64,000 nucleotides of DNA, taken from Bacteroidales bacterium (GTDB taxonomy: Bacteria; Bacteroidota; Bacteroidia; Bacteroidales; Salinivirgaceae). Under the pieces are notes generated by a model. It was not told the DNA's origin and did no database searches. It saw only the letters and a program-made list of their open reading frames with translations. Position numbers and translations under genes: made by a program. The DNA lies in assembly GCA_012519055.1 (NCBI GenBank), contig JAAYQU010000049.1, positions 35,022-99,021 on the forward strand, in the 5' to 3' direction. Positions 34,921 to 43,882 of this stretch are shown piece by piece (position 1 is the first letter of the stretch; the number at the start of each line of letters is the position of its first letter).

Positions 34921-36120
34921 ATGGCTCTTAAAGATAAGAACATTATTTTAGGCATAACAGGGAGTATAGCAGCATATAAAGCAGCTTCTCTTTGTCGGTT
35001 GCTTGTTAAAAATGGTGCAAACGTAAAAGTAGTTATGACGCCATTGGCAACACAGTTCATTACACCCGTAACCATGGCAACCCTTTCCCAAAACAGTGTT
35101 CTTATCGACTTTTTTAAACATGACGACGGCTCATGGAACAGTCACGTTGACCTTGGCTTATGGGCTGATCTTATGTTAGTTGCCCCTGCGTCAGCCAATA
35201 CAATGGCTAAAATGGCAAACGGCGTTTGTGACAATCTACTATTAACAACATATCTGTCCGTACGTTGTCAGGTAATGTTTGCGCCGGCTATGGATATGGA
35301 CATGTTTAAGCACCCTGCAACCATACAAAACATTGAAAAATTAAAATCGTTCGGGAACATATTTGTTGAACCAAACGACGGTGAACTTGCAAGCGGGCTT
35401 ATTGGGAAAGGACGCATGGCTGAGCCGGAACAGATAATTGCGGAGGTAAAATCCTTTTTCAGTCAAAAAAAAAAATTCAACGGTAAAACCATATTAGTTA
35501 CTGCAGGACCAACGCACGAACCTATCGATGCAGTGAGGTTTATAGGTAACCACTCATCAGGGAAAATGGGTATTGCCATCTCTAAAGAGCTCAGCAACCA
35601 AGGAGCAAATGTAATATTGGTTTTAGGTCCCGTTGCAGAAGTACCCCAAATACCCAATTGTAGAATTGTAAACGTTACTACAGCCAAGGAGATGTATGAT
35701 GCATCGTTTATTGTGTTCCCCGAAACAGACGGAGCAATACTTTCGGCTGCTGTTGCCGATTTTACACCAACAACAAAAAGTGACCGCAAAATAAAAAGAA
35801 CCAGCGACTCGTTAAATATATCGCTAAGTCCTACTGATGATATCGCTGCAGCATTGGGGAAACAAAAACGGAGCAATCAGTTTTTATTAGGATTTGCATT
35901 GGAGACCGACAATGAGTTAGAAAACGCAAAACTAAAAATGAAGAAAAAAAATTTAGATCTAATAGTTCTTAACTCGCTAAATGATGATGGAGCTGGATTT
36001 GGCTACGATACAAACAAAATTACTATATTGACGAAAAACGGAACCACCAAAGAGTTTCCATTAAAGTTGAAAAGCGAGGTAGCTAAAGATATTTTAAAAG
36101 CAATACAAGAAATAATCTAA
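34921..36120 (+). CDS. coaBC: Bifunctional CoaBC (PPC synthetase/decarboxylase)
   Basis: The 399-residue fusion makes 4'-phosphopantetheine for coenzyme A in two steps. The N-terminal flavoprotein decarboxylase CoaC shows 'ILGITGSIAAYKAASLCRLL', the active-site His in 'SWNSHVDLGLWADLMLVAPASANTMAKMANG' (about 75-105) and 'APAMDMDMFKHPAT'. The C-terminal CoaB synthetase starts near 188 with 'KTILVTAGPTHEPIDAVRFIGNHSSGKMG', and 'ILSAAVADFTP' and 'LLGFALETDNE' follow. Length and domain order are normal. It is preceded by the omega-like gene and followed after 5 bases by the DUF4835 gene. Confidence 0.95.
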   Translation: MALKDKNIILGITGSIAAYKAASLCRLLVKNGANVKVVMTPLATQFITPVTMATLSQNSVLIDFFKHDDGSWNSHVDLGLWADLMLVAPASANTMAKMANGVCDNLLLTTYLSVRCQVMFAPAMDMDMFKHPATIQNIEKLKSFGNIFVEPNDGELASGLIGKGRMAEPEQIIAEVKSFFSQKKKFNGKTILVTAGPTHEPIDAVRFIGNHSSGKMGIAISKELSNQGANVILVLGPVAEVPQIPNCRIVNVTTAKEMYDASFIVFPETDGAILSAAVADFTPTTKSDRKIKRTSDSLNISLSPTDDIAAALGKQKRSNQFLLGFALETDNELENAKLKMKKKNLDLIVLNSLNDDGAGFGYDTNKITILTKNGTTKEFPLKLKSEVAKDILKAIQEII

Positions 36121-36125
36121 TTTTT

Positions 36126-37025
36126 ATGCGATACTTATCAATACTCTTTATTTTATTGACCTTTTCTGTTAGTGCGCAGGAACTTAACTGTCATATACAA
36201 ATAAATTCAAGTAAAATACAACAGTCTGACAGAACTCTGTTTGAGCAGATGCAGAGAGCTGCGTATGAGTTTTTTGCCAATAATGTTTTTACAGAACACA
36301 AAATGAAAATTCAAGAGAGAATTGAATTTAATATTGGTATAATTTTACACGAAGAAATGGGGTCTAATGAGTATAGGGGAGAAATCCAGGTAACTTATGC
36401 GAGACCAATATTTGGTTCAGGGTATAATTCGCCGGTGATTGATATTCGTGACGAAAACGTTATATTTAGATTTTCGATAGGAGATGTTATAGAGTTTAAT
36501 TTGAATTCAAGTACAGGCTCATTGGCATCATTATTAACTTATTATGCATATTTGATTCTTTCTATAGATTACGACACATTTGCACCTCTTGGCGGACAAG
36601 GATTTTTAAAAATAGCAAGTAGGGTAGTTGAAAATGCACAAAGCGATCCATCTCCCGGTTGGCGTAGTTTTGAGAATAACGGTAAGAATAGAGCAGCTAT
36701 TATCGAAGAGTTGATGAATGATATGTATGAGCCCTATCGTATGTGTCTGTACGAATATCATAGACTTGGATTAGATTATATGCACGAACAACCAGAACAA
36801 GGACGTACCGCAATTATTGAGGCGTTAGAAAAATTACGCCCAATATATCAGCGAAGACGTGATTCGTACCTGTTAGCACTATTTATTAGAGCCAAAAGTG
36901 ACGAAATAGTGCAGATATTTTCAGAAGGATCTCCAGATGAAAAACGCAGAGCATACAACATTATGAATGCCATTGACCCAGCTAATCAAGATAAGTATAA
37001 GAAAATAATGTCTCAGGGTCGATAA
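36126..37025 (+). CDS. porD: DUF4835 family protein (PorD-type, T9SS-associated)
   Basis: The 299-residue protein has a signal peptide ('MRYLSILFILLTFSVSAQ') and matches the DUF4835 pattern: 'ELNCHIQINSSKIQQSDRTLFEQMQRAAYEFFANNVFT' at about 19-56, 'FNIGIILHEE', 'GYNSPVIDIRDENVIFRF' and 'SLLTYYAYLILSIDYDTFAPLGGQGFLKIA' near 130-160, ending in 'DPANQDKYKKIMSQ'. In Porphyromonas this family is known as PorD, linked to type IX secretion, although its mechanism is unclear. The place after coaBC and before recN is conserved. Its presence fits the T9SS cargo genes elsewhere in the window. Confidence 0.8.
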   Translation: MRYLSILFILLTFSVSAQELNCHIQINSSKIQQSDRTLFEQMQRAAYEFFANNVFTEHKMKIQERIEFNIGIILHEEMGSNEYRGEIQVTYARPIFGSGYNSPVIDIRDENVIFRFSIGDVIEFNLNSSTGSLASLLTYYAYLILSIDYDTFAPLGGQGFLKIASRVVENAQSDPSPGWRSFENNGKNRAAIIEELMNDMYEPYRMCLYEYHRLGLDYMHEQPEQGRTAIIEALEKLRPIYQRRRDSYLLALFIRAKSDEIVQIFSEGSPDEKRRAYNIMNAIDPANQDKYKKIMSQGR

Positions 37026-37155
37026 TTTTTTTAACTAGAAAAGTCATTGTAATTTTCTATCCCAAAACGTTATAGTTAATGATAAAATATAACGAACGAG
37101 TTTAAAAGTCGTATTAAATCATTAATTTAGTGGGATATTAATAAACGTCGTCATT

Positions 37156-38823
37156 ATGCTTTCCAAGATTTTTGTTCAGAACTATATATTAATCGACAGT
37201 TTAGAAATAGCATTCGACAAAAATTTTTCTGTTCTCACGGGCGAAACCGGTTCTGGGAAATCTATTTTATTAGGAGCATTGGGCTTGGTTGTCGGAAATA
37301 GGGCAGACACATCTGTACTGAAATCAGATGATAAAAAGTGTATTATCGAAGCGATGTTCGACATTGCCAATTACGACCTTCGACACTATTTTGAGGAAAA
37401 CGAAATAGACTATGACGAGCAAACCGTATTACGTAGGGAAATAAGCCCACAGGGAAAATCGAGAGCTTTTGTTAACGATACTCCAGTAAATCTCAGTGTG
37501 TTGCGCGAATTGGGAGAAAGGCTAATTGATATACATTCACAGTATGAGACTTTAAATTTGTCGAACCGTGAATTTCAACTCTCATTGGTAGATACCGTTG
37601 CACAATGCCACGAAAAAGTTAAGGAGTATCAGCAAGAGTGGCACCGATTGCTAGAAATTCAAAAGAAAATAGAGCAATTACAAGCTAAAAATTTAGAATT
37701 TAAAGACAAACACGATTTTCTAACCTATCAGTATCAACAACTTAAAACTGCTAAGCTCCAATCGGGAGAGTTAGAGGAATTAGAATCAGAGATGAAGCAG
37801 TTGAATAACAGCGAATTAATTATTGGGAATTTATCATCTATTATTTCTATTGCCCAACACGATAATGGACTATTGATTGAACTAAGTCGTTACGAACAGC
37901 TTATAAGCGAGTTATCCGACTTTTTACCACAAGCCACTGAATGGAAATCGAGAATTGAGTCATCAAAAATTGAAATTCAAGAAATCACCCGAGAAGTCGA
38001 GCGATATGCCGACTCTTTTGAATTCGATGCACAGCGACTTACACAAGTAAGCGACCGCGTTAGCACTCTGTACGACCTTTTGCAAAAACACAAAAAGCAT
38101 AATATTGACGAACTGCTAGAAATGCAAGAAAGGTTAGAAAAAGAGATTTCTGAATTTGAATCGTTCGACGTACAACTAGAGACATTGCTGAAAGAAGAAT
38201 CTGTGCAAAAATCAGTGGTAAATAAATTTGCAAAAGAAATTTCGAAAGCTCGTATAGCCGTTTTCCCAGAAATAGAACAAAACATTGTTGAATTGCTGAA
38301 ACAACTGGGTATGCCGCACGCGCAGTTTAAAGTTAGACATCAACTAGTTGAGCCGGGAATAAACGGCATAGATGAAATTAGATTACTCTTTTCGTCTAAT
38401 AAGCAAATAGCACCAGACGAAATTGGGAAAATCGCCTCAGGAGGTGAACTGTCGCGTTTGATGCTAGCGTTGAAAACCATATTAAGTGATCGCTTAGACT
38501 TACCAACCATAATATTTGATGAAATTGATATAGGTGTTTCAGGAGAAATTGCCGATAAAATGGCACGTATTATGGCGCAAATGGCGCAAAATATGCAAGT
38601 CATAAGCATAACGCACCTGCCACAAATAGCGGCTCAAGCACATAAACATTACCTAGTTTACAAGGAGATTGAAAACGACGCTTCAACAACTAAAATTCGA
38701 ATGTTGACTGATGAAGAAAGAGTTATGGAGATTGCACAGATGCTAAGTGGCGAGCAGTTGGGAAAAGCAGCAATAGAAAATGCACGCGAGCTTTTATCAA
38801 ATAGAACTATTTTAAACAAATAA
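37156..38823 (+). CDS. recN: DNA repair protein RecN
   Basis: The 555-residue SMC-like ATPase has Walker A 'VLTGETGSGKSILLGALGLVVGNRAD' near 27-52, a coiled-coil middle (about 150-390), the ABC signature 'IASGGELSRLMLALKTI' near 424-440, and Walker B 'TIIFDEIDIGVSGEIADKM' near 450-468 with 'ITHLPQIAAQAHKHYLVYKE' after it. RecN acts early in double-strand break repair. Length is normal. It lies 130 bases after DUF4835 and 24 bases before fabI. Confidence 0.95.
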   Translation: MLSKIFVQNYILIDSLEIAFDKNFSVLTGETGSGKSILLGALGLVVGNRADTSVLKSDDKKCIIEAMFDIANYDLRHYFEENEIDYDEQTVLRREISPQGKSRAFVNDTPVNLSVLRELGERLIDIHSQYETLNLSNREFQLSLVDTVAQCHEKVKEYQQEWHRLLEIQKKIEQLQAKNLEFKDKHDFLTYQYQQLKTAKLQSGELEELESEMKQLNNSELIIGNLSSIISIAQHDNGLLIELSRYEQLISELSDFLPQATEWKSRIESSKIEIQEITREVERYADSFEFDAQRLTQVSDRVSTLYDLLQKHKKHNIDELLEMQERLEKEISEFESFDVQLETLLKEESVQKSVVNKFAKEISKARIAVFPEIEQNIVELLKQLGMPHAQFKVRHQLVEPGINGIDEIRLLFSSNKQIAPDEIGKIASGGELSRLMLALKTILSDRLDLPTIIFDEIDIGVSGEIADKMARIMAQMAQNMQVISITHLPQIAAQAHKHYLVYKEIENDASTTKIRMLTDEERVMEIAQMLSGEQLGKAAIENARELLSNRTILNK

Positions 38824-38847
38824 AATCTTTAATTAATACTTAAAAAC

Positions 38848-39675
38848 ATGTCTTACAATCTTTTAAAAGGGAAAAAAGGGATTATATTTGGAGCCCTTAA
38901 TGATAAATCAATAGCTTGGAAAGTGGCAGAGCGAGCACACGCTGAGGGAGCAACTATGATTTTAACAAACACGCCTATCGCTCTTAGAATGGGAGATTTA
39001 AAATCATTGGCAGAGAAAACAGGTTCGCATATTGTTCCAGCTGACGCCACAAATGTCGACGATTTAGGCAATTTAATTGATAAATCAATTGAGTTGTTAG
39101 GAGGTAAGTTAGATTTTATTCTTCACTCAATAGGGATGTCGCCTAATGTTAGAAAAAAATTACCCTATGATGATTTGAATTATGATTATTTTCATCAAAC
39201 ATTAGATATTTCATCACTGTCGTTTCATAAAGTGCTGCAAGTGTGTCATCAAAAAGATGCCTTAAACGAATGGGCCTCAGTAGTAGCTTTATCGTATGTT
39301 GCAGCACAACGCACACTGTTTGAATATAATGATATGGCAGATGCTAAAGCATTATTGGAAAGTATTGCTCGTAGCTTTGGTTATATTTACGGAAGACAGA
39401 AAAAAGTTAGAATAAATACAATTTCACAATCTCCTACATTAACAACAGCAGGAAGTGGTGTAAAGGGTATCGACAGACTTATGGATTTTACTGAAAGAAT
39501 GTCACCGCTTGGCAACGCTTCAGCAGATGAGTGTGCAGGGTATTGTATCACTCTTTTCAGTGATTTAACCAGAAAAGTAACCATGCAAAACCTTTTCCAT
39601 GACGGTGGATTTTCAAGCATGGGTATGAGCCAAAGTGCAATGATGCAATATCACAAAAGCTTTGAAGACAAGTAG
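38848..39675 (+). CDS. fabI: Enoyl-[acyl-carrier-protein] reductase (FabI type)
   Basis: The 275-residue SDR enzyme catalyses the last step of fatty-acid chain elongation using NAD(P)H. It shows 'GIIFGALNDKSIAWKVAERAHAEGA' (nucleotide-binding start, about 10-34), 'DFILHSIGMSP' near 90, and the catalytic 'YNDMADAKALLES' with the Tyr-x6-Lys spacing near 155-168, preceded by 'SYVAAQRTLFE'. The C-terminal 'SPLGNASADECAGYCITLFSDLTRKVTMQNLFHDGGF' is the Bacteroidota FabI form. This is the family targeted by triclosan. It follows recN by 24 bases. Confidence 0.93.
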   Translation: MSYNLLKGKKGIIFGALNDKSIAWKVAERAHAEGATMILTNTPIALRMGDLKSLAEKTGSHIVPADATNVDDLGNLIDKSIELLGGKLDFILHSIGMSPNVRKKLPYDDLNYDYFHQTLDISSLSFHKVLQVCHQKDALNEWASVVALSYVAAQRTLFEYNDMADAKALLESIARSFGYIYGRQKKVRINTISQSPTLTTAGSGVKGIDRLMDFTERMSPLGNASADECAGYCITLFSDLTRKVTMQNLFHDGGFSSMGMSQSAMMQYHKSFEDK

Positions 39676-39808
39676 AATGATAAGTGGTTTTAGAAACTTT
39701 AGATAAGTTTTTTATCAAAACATACTAATCTGTTTTTAATGCACTTATATTCAACAATATATTTAGTATGATATGCTTTATAGCATATGTTTGTTTGGAC
39801 TAAAACTT

Positions 39809-39839
39809 TTGCGGAAGCAAAATCGTATTGCTATTTTTG
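39809..39839 (+). promoter_or_regulatory. Promoter of rocD
   Basis: TTG at 39809-39811 and TATTTTTG at 39832-39839 are 20 bases apart. The ATG follows 36 bases later. Confidence 0.55.
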
Positions 39840-39875
39840 TAAAAAAACATAAAAACCGATAAAAATAATTAAGTC

Positions 39876-41096
39876 ATGGCAAAAATGACATCAAAAGATT
39901 ACATTGACAGAGAATACAAGTATGGAGCGCATAATTATGAGCCACTTCCAGTTGTATTAGAACGAGGCGAAGGCGTTTACCTTTGGGACGTTGAAGGCAA
40001 AAAATATTATGATTTTTTATCTGCTTATTCGGCAGTTAATCAAGGACATTGCCACCCAAAGATTGTTAAAGCTCTAATCGATCAAGCTCAAAAGTTAACT
40101 TTGACATCGCGGGCATTTTATAATAATGTATTAGGCGAATTTGAAGAGTTTGTAACGAAGTTTTTTGGCTACGACAAAGTTCTTCCAATGAACACCGGAG
40201 CCGAAGCTGTTGAAACAGCCATTAAGCTTACTCGCAAGTGGGCATATTTAGTAAAAGGCGTTCCCGAAAATGCTGCAAAAATAATCACTTGTGAGAATAA
40301 CTTTCACGGACGTACCGTAACCATTGTTTCAATATCAACCGATCCGGTTGCAAGAAAAGATTATGGTCCTTACACTCCAGGTTTTGTTACAATTCCATAT
40401 AACGACTTGGATGCATTGGAACGTGAACTTAAAGATTCAAATGTGGCAGGATTCCTTGTTGAACCAATTCAAGGAGAAGCAGGTGTTTTTGTTCCCGATG
40501 AAGGATACCTAAAAAAAGCATATGACCTTTGTAAAAAACACAATGTACTATTTGTCGCAGACGAAGTACAAACAGGTATCGCACGTACAGGAAAAATGTT
40601 AGCATGCGATCACGAAAATGTACGTCCCGATATTTTGATTTTGGGTAAAGCCATTTCGGGAGGTGTTTTCCCAGTATCATGTGCTTTGGCAGATGATGAA
40701 ATTATGATGACAATTAAGCCCGGACAACACGGTTCTACATTTGGAGGAAATCCAATAGCAAGCAAAGTTGCGATTGCTGCTTTAACAGCTATTAAAGAAG
40801 AAAAAATGTTGGAAAATGTTGAAAAAATGGGCAAAATTTTCCGTCAGGAAATGAAGTCAATAAAATCAGATATGATAAAGTTAGTGCGCGGTAAAGGTCT
40901 GTTAAATGCCGTTGTTATAAACAATAAGCCAGGAAGAACTGCATGGGACGTTTGTATAGAAATGGCAAATAACGGTGTTTTAGCAAAACCAACACATGGA
41001 AATATTATCCGTTTTGCTCCTCCTTTGGTAATTACCGAAGCACAAATGAAAGATGCTGTTGAGAGAATAAAACTATCATTTGAAAAATTTGATTAG
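39876..41096 (+). CDS. rocD: Ornithine-oxo-acid transaminase
   Basis: The 406-residue PLP enzyme of the class III aminotransferase family converts ornithine and 2-oxoglutarate to glutamate semialdehyde and glutamate. The opening '[56 protein letters not shown]' is highly typical of ornithine aminotransferase. '[19 protein letters not shown]' (about 108-126), 'FHGRTVT', '[21 protein letters not shown]' and the Schiff-base Lys in '[14 protein letters not shown]' (near 255) are present. It is a single gene with its own promoter and a palindromic terminator. Confidence 0.95.
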   Translation: MAKMTSKDYIDREYKYGAHNYEPLPVVLERGEGVYLWDVEGKKYYDFLSAYSAVNQGHCHPKIVKALIDQAQKLTLTSRAFYNNVLGEFEEFVTKFFGYDKVLPMNTGAEAVETAIKLTRKWAYLVKGVPENAAKIITCENNFHGRTVTIVSISTDPVARKDYGPYTPGFVTIPYNDLDALERELKDSNVAGFLVEPIQGEAGVFVPDEGYLKKAYDLCKKHNVLFVADEVQTGIARTGKMLACDHENVRPDILILGKAISGGVFPVSCALADDEIMMTIKPGQHGSTFGGNPIASKVAIAALTAIKEEKMLENVEKMGKIFRQEMKSIKSDMIKLVRGKGLLNAVVINNKPGRTAWDVCIEMANNGVLAKPTHGNIIRFAPPLVITEAQMKDAVERIKLSFEKFD

Positions 41097-41124
41097 ACAC
41101 AATTAAATTAGCAATTAGATATGC

Positions 41125-41149
41125 AGAGACGTCATATTATGGCGTCTCT
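41125..41149. repeat. REP-like palindrome, copy 5; rocD terminator
   Basis: AGAGACGTCATA and TATGGCGTCTCT (one G-T pair) surround a single T and are followed by ACTTTTTTT, so it can terminate rocD. Confidence 0.85.
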
Positions 41150-41283
41150 ACTTTTTTTCACAAAGTTGACTTCAAAGGTTATTAACACACACACTTTGAA
41201 GAGAAAAAATATTTATGTCAGAAATTAGATGCTTATTTTTATCTGCATATAAACAAAAATGATTAAGTTTGCAAGTGAACACA

Positions 41284-41412
41284 TTATACCAATTGTAATT
41301 TTAAAATAGTCTAATCTTTTTAAAACCTTACAATGGTAAATACCGATGTCACTGATACATAGTTCAAACGAACGATAGTGAAGTTTAGACTATAGTAGAT
41401 GTCCAATCGGTA
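41284..41412. repeat. AT-rich repeat family 2, copy with a 47-base insert
   Basis: This copy matches the one at 43671 from TATACCAATTGTAATTTTAA through AATACCGATGTC. It is then interrupted by 47 bases (41351-41397), and resumes with GATGTCCAATCGGTA. GATGTC is present on both sides of the insert (41345-41350 and 41398-41403). Confidence 0.65.
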
Positions 41413-41451
41413 AAAACACTGTTTTAGCTCATAACAAAAGATGATAATAAA

Positions 41452-42312
41452 ATGAGAACAAAATCCCTGAAAATATTATTTCTTTTACTTATTTGTTGCG
41501 GATTAAATGCACAAGCACAAAAATTTGAAATAAAGAAAAACCCAATCTGTTTACCCGATACAGCAGAATTTCGTTATGTATCACAAAATTTGACTTCGGT
41601 AACATGGAAATATCCTGCAGATGCTACTATCATTTCCTCAACAGCAGATGGCACTGGATTTCAAAGAGTTACATTTAGCACACCGCAATCGAAGACCATA
41701 ATAGCTACCGCAATTGTTAATGGTTTTCAACATATAGATACTTTGATAGTTAATGTTTCGCAATTGTTTGAATCATACGTTAATAGAACAATTGAATTTC
41801 ATCCTACGGCTACATATGTCCTTAATATGTCGGCAAGTATTAACAACCCATTGTCAATTGCGCCACATTGGTACACCTGGACAATTAATGGTCAAAGTAC
41901 ATCTCTTCCTCAAGATGTATCAATTCATTCACATATATTTAATGATGAAGGAGATCACATTGTAAGATTAAATGTGAGAGATGCAGGAGGTTGTACAGTT
42001 GAGATGGATACTACAGTTACAACTGTTAAACTTTTTGAAGCACCTAACGTTTTTACACCTAATAATGACGGAGTAAACGATAATTTTATTGTTAAAAGCA
42101 CAGGTGATATTCCTTTCAGCATCGAGATATACGACCGTTCTGGCATTATAGTTTATAAACCTAATTTGACAGTTACCCAATTAGTTTGGGATGGAAGAAA
42201 CAGTGCAGGAATAGTAGTTAAGCCCGGGGTTTATTATTATGTGATAACACCAGAAGATACTAGTATAGAGCCCCTTAAAGGATTTGTTCACGTATTTCAC
42301 GAGGAGAAATAA
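41452..42312 (+). CDS. Secreted protein with T9SS type B sorting domain
   Basis: This 286-residue protein has a signal peptide (about 1-23, 'ILFLLLICCGLNAQAQ') and PKD/Ig-like beta sequence in the middle. Its C-terminal gliding-motility-type (type B) sorting domain begins near 199 with 'NVFTPNNDGVNDNF', continues with 'FSIEIYDRSGIIVYKP' and 'WDGRNSAGIVVKPGVYYYVI', and ends 'LKGFVHVFHEEK'. It should cross the outer membrane through the type IX system. The function is unknown; the size suggests a small surface or matrix protein. The gene ends 3 bases before the SRP RNA locus on the opposite strand. Confidence 0.88.
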   Translation: MRTKSLKILFLLLICCGLNAQAQKFEIKKNPICLPDTAEFRYVSQNLTSVTWKYPADATIISSTADGTGFQRVTFSTPQSKTIIATAIVNGFQHIDTLIVNVSQLFESYVNRTIEFHPTATYVLNMSASINNPLSIAPHWYTWTINGQSTSLPQDVSIHSHIFNDEGDHIVRLNVRDAGGCTVEMDTTVTTVKLFEAPNVFTPNNDGVNDNFIVKSTGDIPFSIEIYDRSGIIVYKPNLTVTQLVWDGRNSAGIVVKPGVYYYVITPEDTSIEPLKGFVHVFHEEK

Positions 42313-42315
42313 AAA

Positions 42316-42411
42316 GGGTAAGCCCCCTGTATCGCACCGCTACAACCACCTACCCTTGCTTCCTTCCGAACCTGGGGGATTTGGTGGGAGCTGGTCGTAC
42401 AGAACTTACCC
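42316..42411 (-). ncRNA. ffs: Signal recognition particle RNA (4.5S type)
   Basis: On the minus strand a roughly 96-nt RNA folds as one long hairpin: 5' GGGTAAG pairs with 3' CTTACCC. Near the middle is the conserved apical region CCAGGTTCGGAAGGAAGCAA, including the GGAAGGAAGCA tetraloop segment that binds Ffh. The opposing side reads GGGTAGGTGGTTGTAGCGGT. A -7 box (42416-42423) lies just upstream and T5 just downstream, giving both ends. The RNA is the core of the SRP, which targets membrane proteins co-translationally. Confidence 0.92.
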
Positions 42412-42415
42412 GGCA

Positions 42416-42423
42416 CAAAAATA
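42416..42423 (-). promoter_or_regulatory. -7 box of the SRP RNA
   Basis: CAAAAATA reads TATTTTTG on the minus strand, 4-5 bases ahead of the inferred RNA start at 42411. Confidence 0.6.
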
Positions 42424-42625
42424 CAATTTTTAGAGATAATTGCAATAGATTTCAGTTACTTTTTGCAAACTAATACTGCGTGTAAATAGGAAACTTAATT
42501 AGTATGAATGTATTCGGCACTATAAATTTATGAGACAAACATGCCAAGTAAATTTGATACAGTGTCGTACTTATCATAAAAATTGAGAGTTACAGATATC
42601 TTAAACTGAAGAAAAAATATTTTAA

Positions 42626-43480
42626 GTGATTATCGTAGCAGACAGCGGTTCAACCAATACAGTTTGGTATTACTCATCACCAGAAATTAAAGGAACAGTT
42701 CAGACATCGGGACTTCATCCTGACAATCTTGATAGCTTTTCTCCAAATGATTATGAGCAAATTATGTCTCTAATGAACAAATCCGGGAAGTTGTATTTTT
42801 ATGGATCGGGATGTGCTACCAAAGCAAGACAAGAGACAACATTTAATTGGCTTAAAGAGCGATTTCCATTGTTTGATATAGTAGTGCAGTCAGACCTTAT
42901 AGCCTCGGGATTAGTTTTATACGGAAGCCAGCAGGGAATTGTTGGGATTTTGGGAACAGGAGCATCAATGGCTGTCTGGAGAGATCAAACAATGAAGATG
43001 CCTATTCCGTCCCTTGGCTGGGCAATAGGAGATGAGGGAAGTGGTGTTGATATTGCAAGTCGATTTTTTAAAAACTGGTATAGTGGAAAGTTTCCCGATT
43101 CTTTAGTTAAGCTACTAGACTCAAACGATAATTTGCCAAATGCAATTGATTTAATAAGTGATGTTTATAGTTCGAAACAACCTAACAAAATAATAGCATC
43201 ATTCTGTAATGAGATTTCCAAGCTAACAACTTTCGATTCGGTACGAAGAATAGTACAACAAGCCTTCCACGATTATTTCGATTACTACAGCAATCTGTTG
43301 CTCAGCAACAAGGATCTGCCCATAGCTTTTACAGGAGGGGTAGCCAATGGATTTAAACCAATATTAACAGCTGTTGCAAAAGCACGAGGCTATGATATCT
43401 TCTCGATAATAGAGAACCCGATAAAAAAACTAGCAGCCTACCATATCGCCAGCTATTCAGATTTATCAAATAGTTTTTGA
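42626..43480 (+). CDS. BadF/BadG/BcrA/BcrD-type ATPase (N-acetylglucosamine kinase-like)
   Basis: The 284-residue protein belongs to the sugar-kinase/Hsp70/actin fold. It has the phosphate-1 motif 'IIVADSGSTNTVWY' (residues about 2-15), a second phosphate-binding 'GILGTGASMAVW' near 111-122, 'LGWAIGDEGSGVDIASRFF' near 131-149 and the adenosine region 'AFTGGVANGFKP' near 234-245. By family this is most likely an N-acetylglucosamine kinase-like enzyme working in wall-sugar recycling. The start is GTG at 42626. Its 3' end overlaps xseB on the other strand by 28 bases. Confidence 0.85.
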   Translation: MIIVADSGSTNTVWYYSSPEIKGTVQTSGLHPDNLDSFSPNDYEQIMSLMNKSGKLYFYGSGCATKARQETTFNWLKERFPLFDIVVQSDLIASGLVLYGSQQGIVGILGTGASMAVWRDQTMKMPIPSLGWAIGDEGSGVDIASRFFKNWYSGKFPDSLVKLLDSNDNLPNAIDLISDVYSSKQPNKIIASFCNEISKLTTFDSVRRIVQQAFHDYFDYYSNLLLSNKDLPIAFTGGVANGFKPILTAVAKARGYDIFSIIENPIKKLAAYHIASYSDLSNSF

Positions 43481-43650
43481 ATATCCTCCTCCGTTTCCTG
43501 CAGTTCAGATTTACACTCAGTTAATAGTGAAATGGCACGTGATATTTTGTTACGCACCACATCTATGTCGGGTGGATTTGATTCAATAAATTCAATAATT
43601 GACTCAATCTCTTGAATTTTTTCTGTATAGCTTAAACTCTTTTTAGCCAT
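43453..43650 (-). CDS. xseB: Exodeoxyribonuclease VII small subunit
   Basis: This 65-residue acidic, helical protein shows the XseB pattern 'SLSYTEKIQEIESIIEFIE' and later 'DVVRNKISRAISLLTECKSELQETEEDIQKLF'. XseB coats the large subunit XseA in exonuclease VII, which degrades single-stranded DNA. XseA is not adjacent; the gene is alone here and its stop lies inside the 3' end of the BadF-type kinase gene on the opposite strand, so the two genes converge with a 28-base overlap. Confidence 0.85.
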   Translation of the reverse strand: MAKKSLSYTEKIQEIESIIEFIESNPPDIDVVRNKISRAISLLTECKSELQETEEDIQKLFDKSE

Positions 43651-43670
43651 TGTTTTTTATATCGTTACAA

Positions 43671-43752
43671 ATTATACCAATTGTAATTTTAAAATAGTCC
43701 AATCTTTTTAAAATTTTATAATTGTAAATACCGATGTCTAATCGGTATTAAT
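43671..43752. repeat. AT-rich repeat family 2, intact-looking copy
   Basis: Begins ATTATACCAATTGTAATTTT, runs through an AT-rich middle, and ends with a hairpin AATACCGAT-GTCTA-ATCGGTATT (9-bp perfect stem). Related copies lie at 12657 and 41284. Confidence 0.65.
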
Positions 43753-43855
43753 TAACACAAAAGTACGACAATAGTTTTATAAATACAATGTTCTTTTGTT
43801 TAGTTATAAAAAGTTGTTTTAAGAGGGATTTACGTTTTCATCAAAATATTCTGTT

Positions 43856-43863
43856 TAAATTTG
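43856..43863 (+). promoter_or_regulatory. -7 box for the glycosyltransferase gene
   Basis: TAAATTTG matches TAnnTTTG and lies 19 bases before the ATG at 43883. Confidence 0.45.
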
Positions 43864-43882
43864 CGGTATAAATATATATTTC

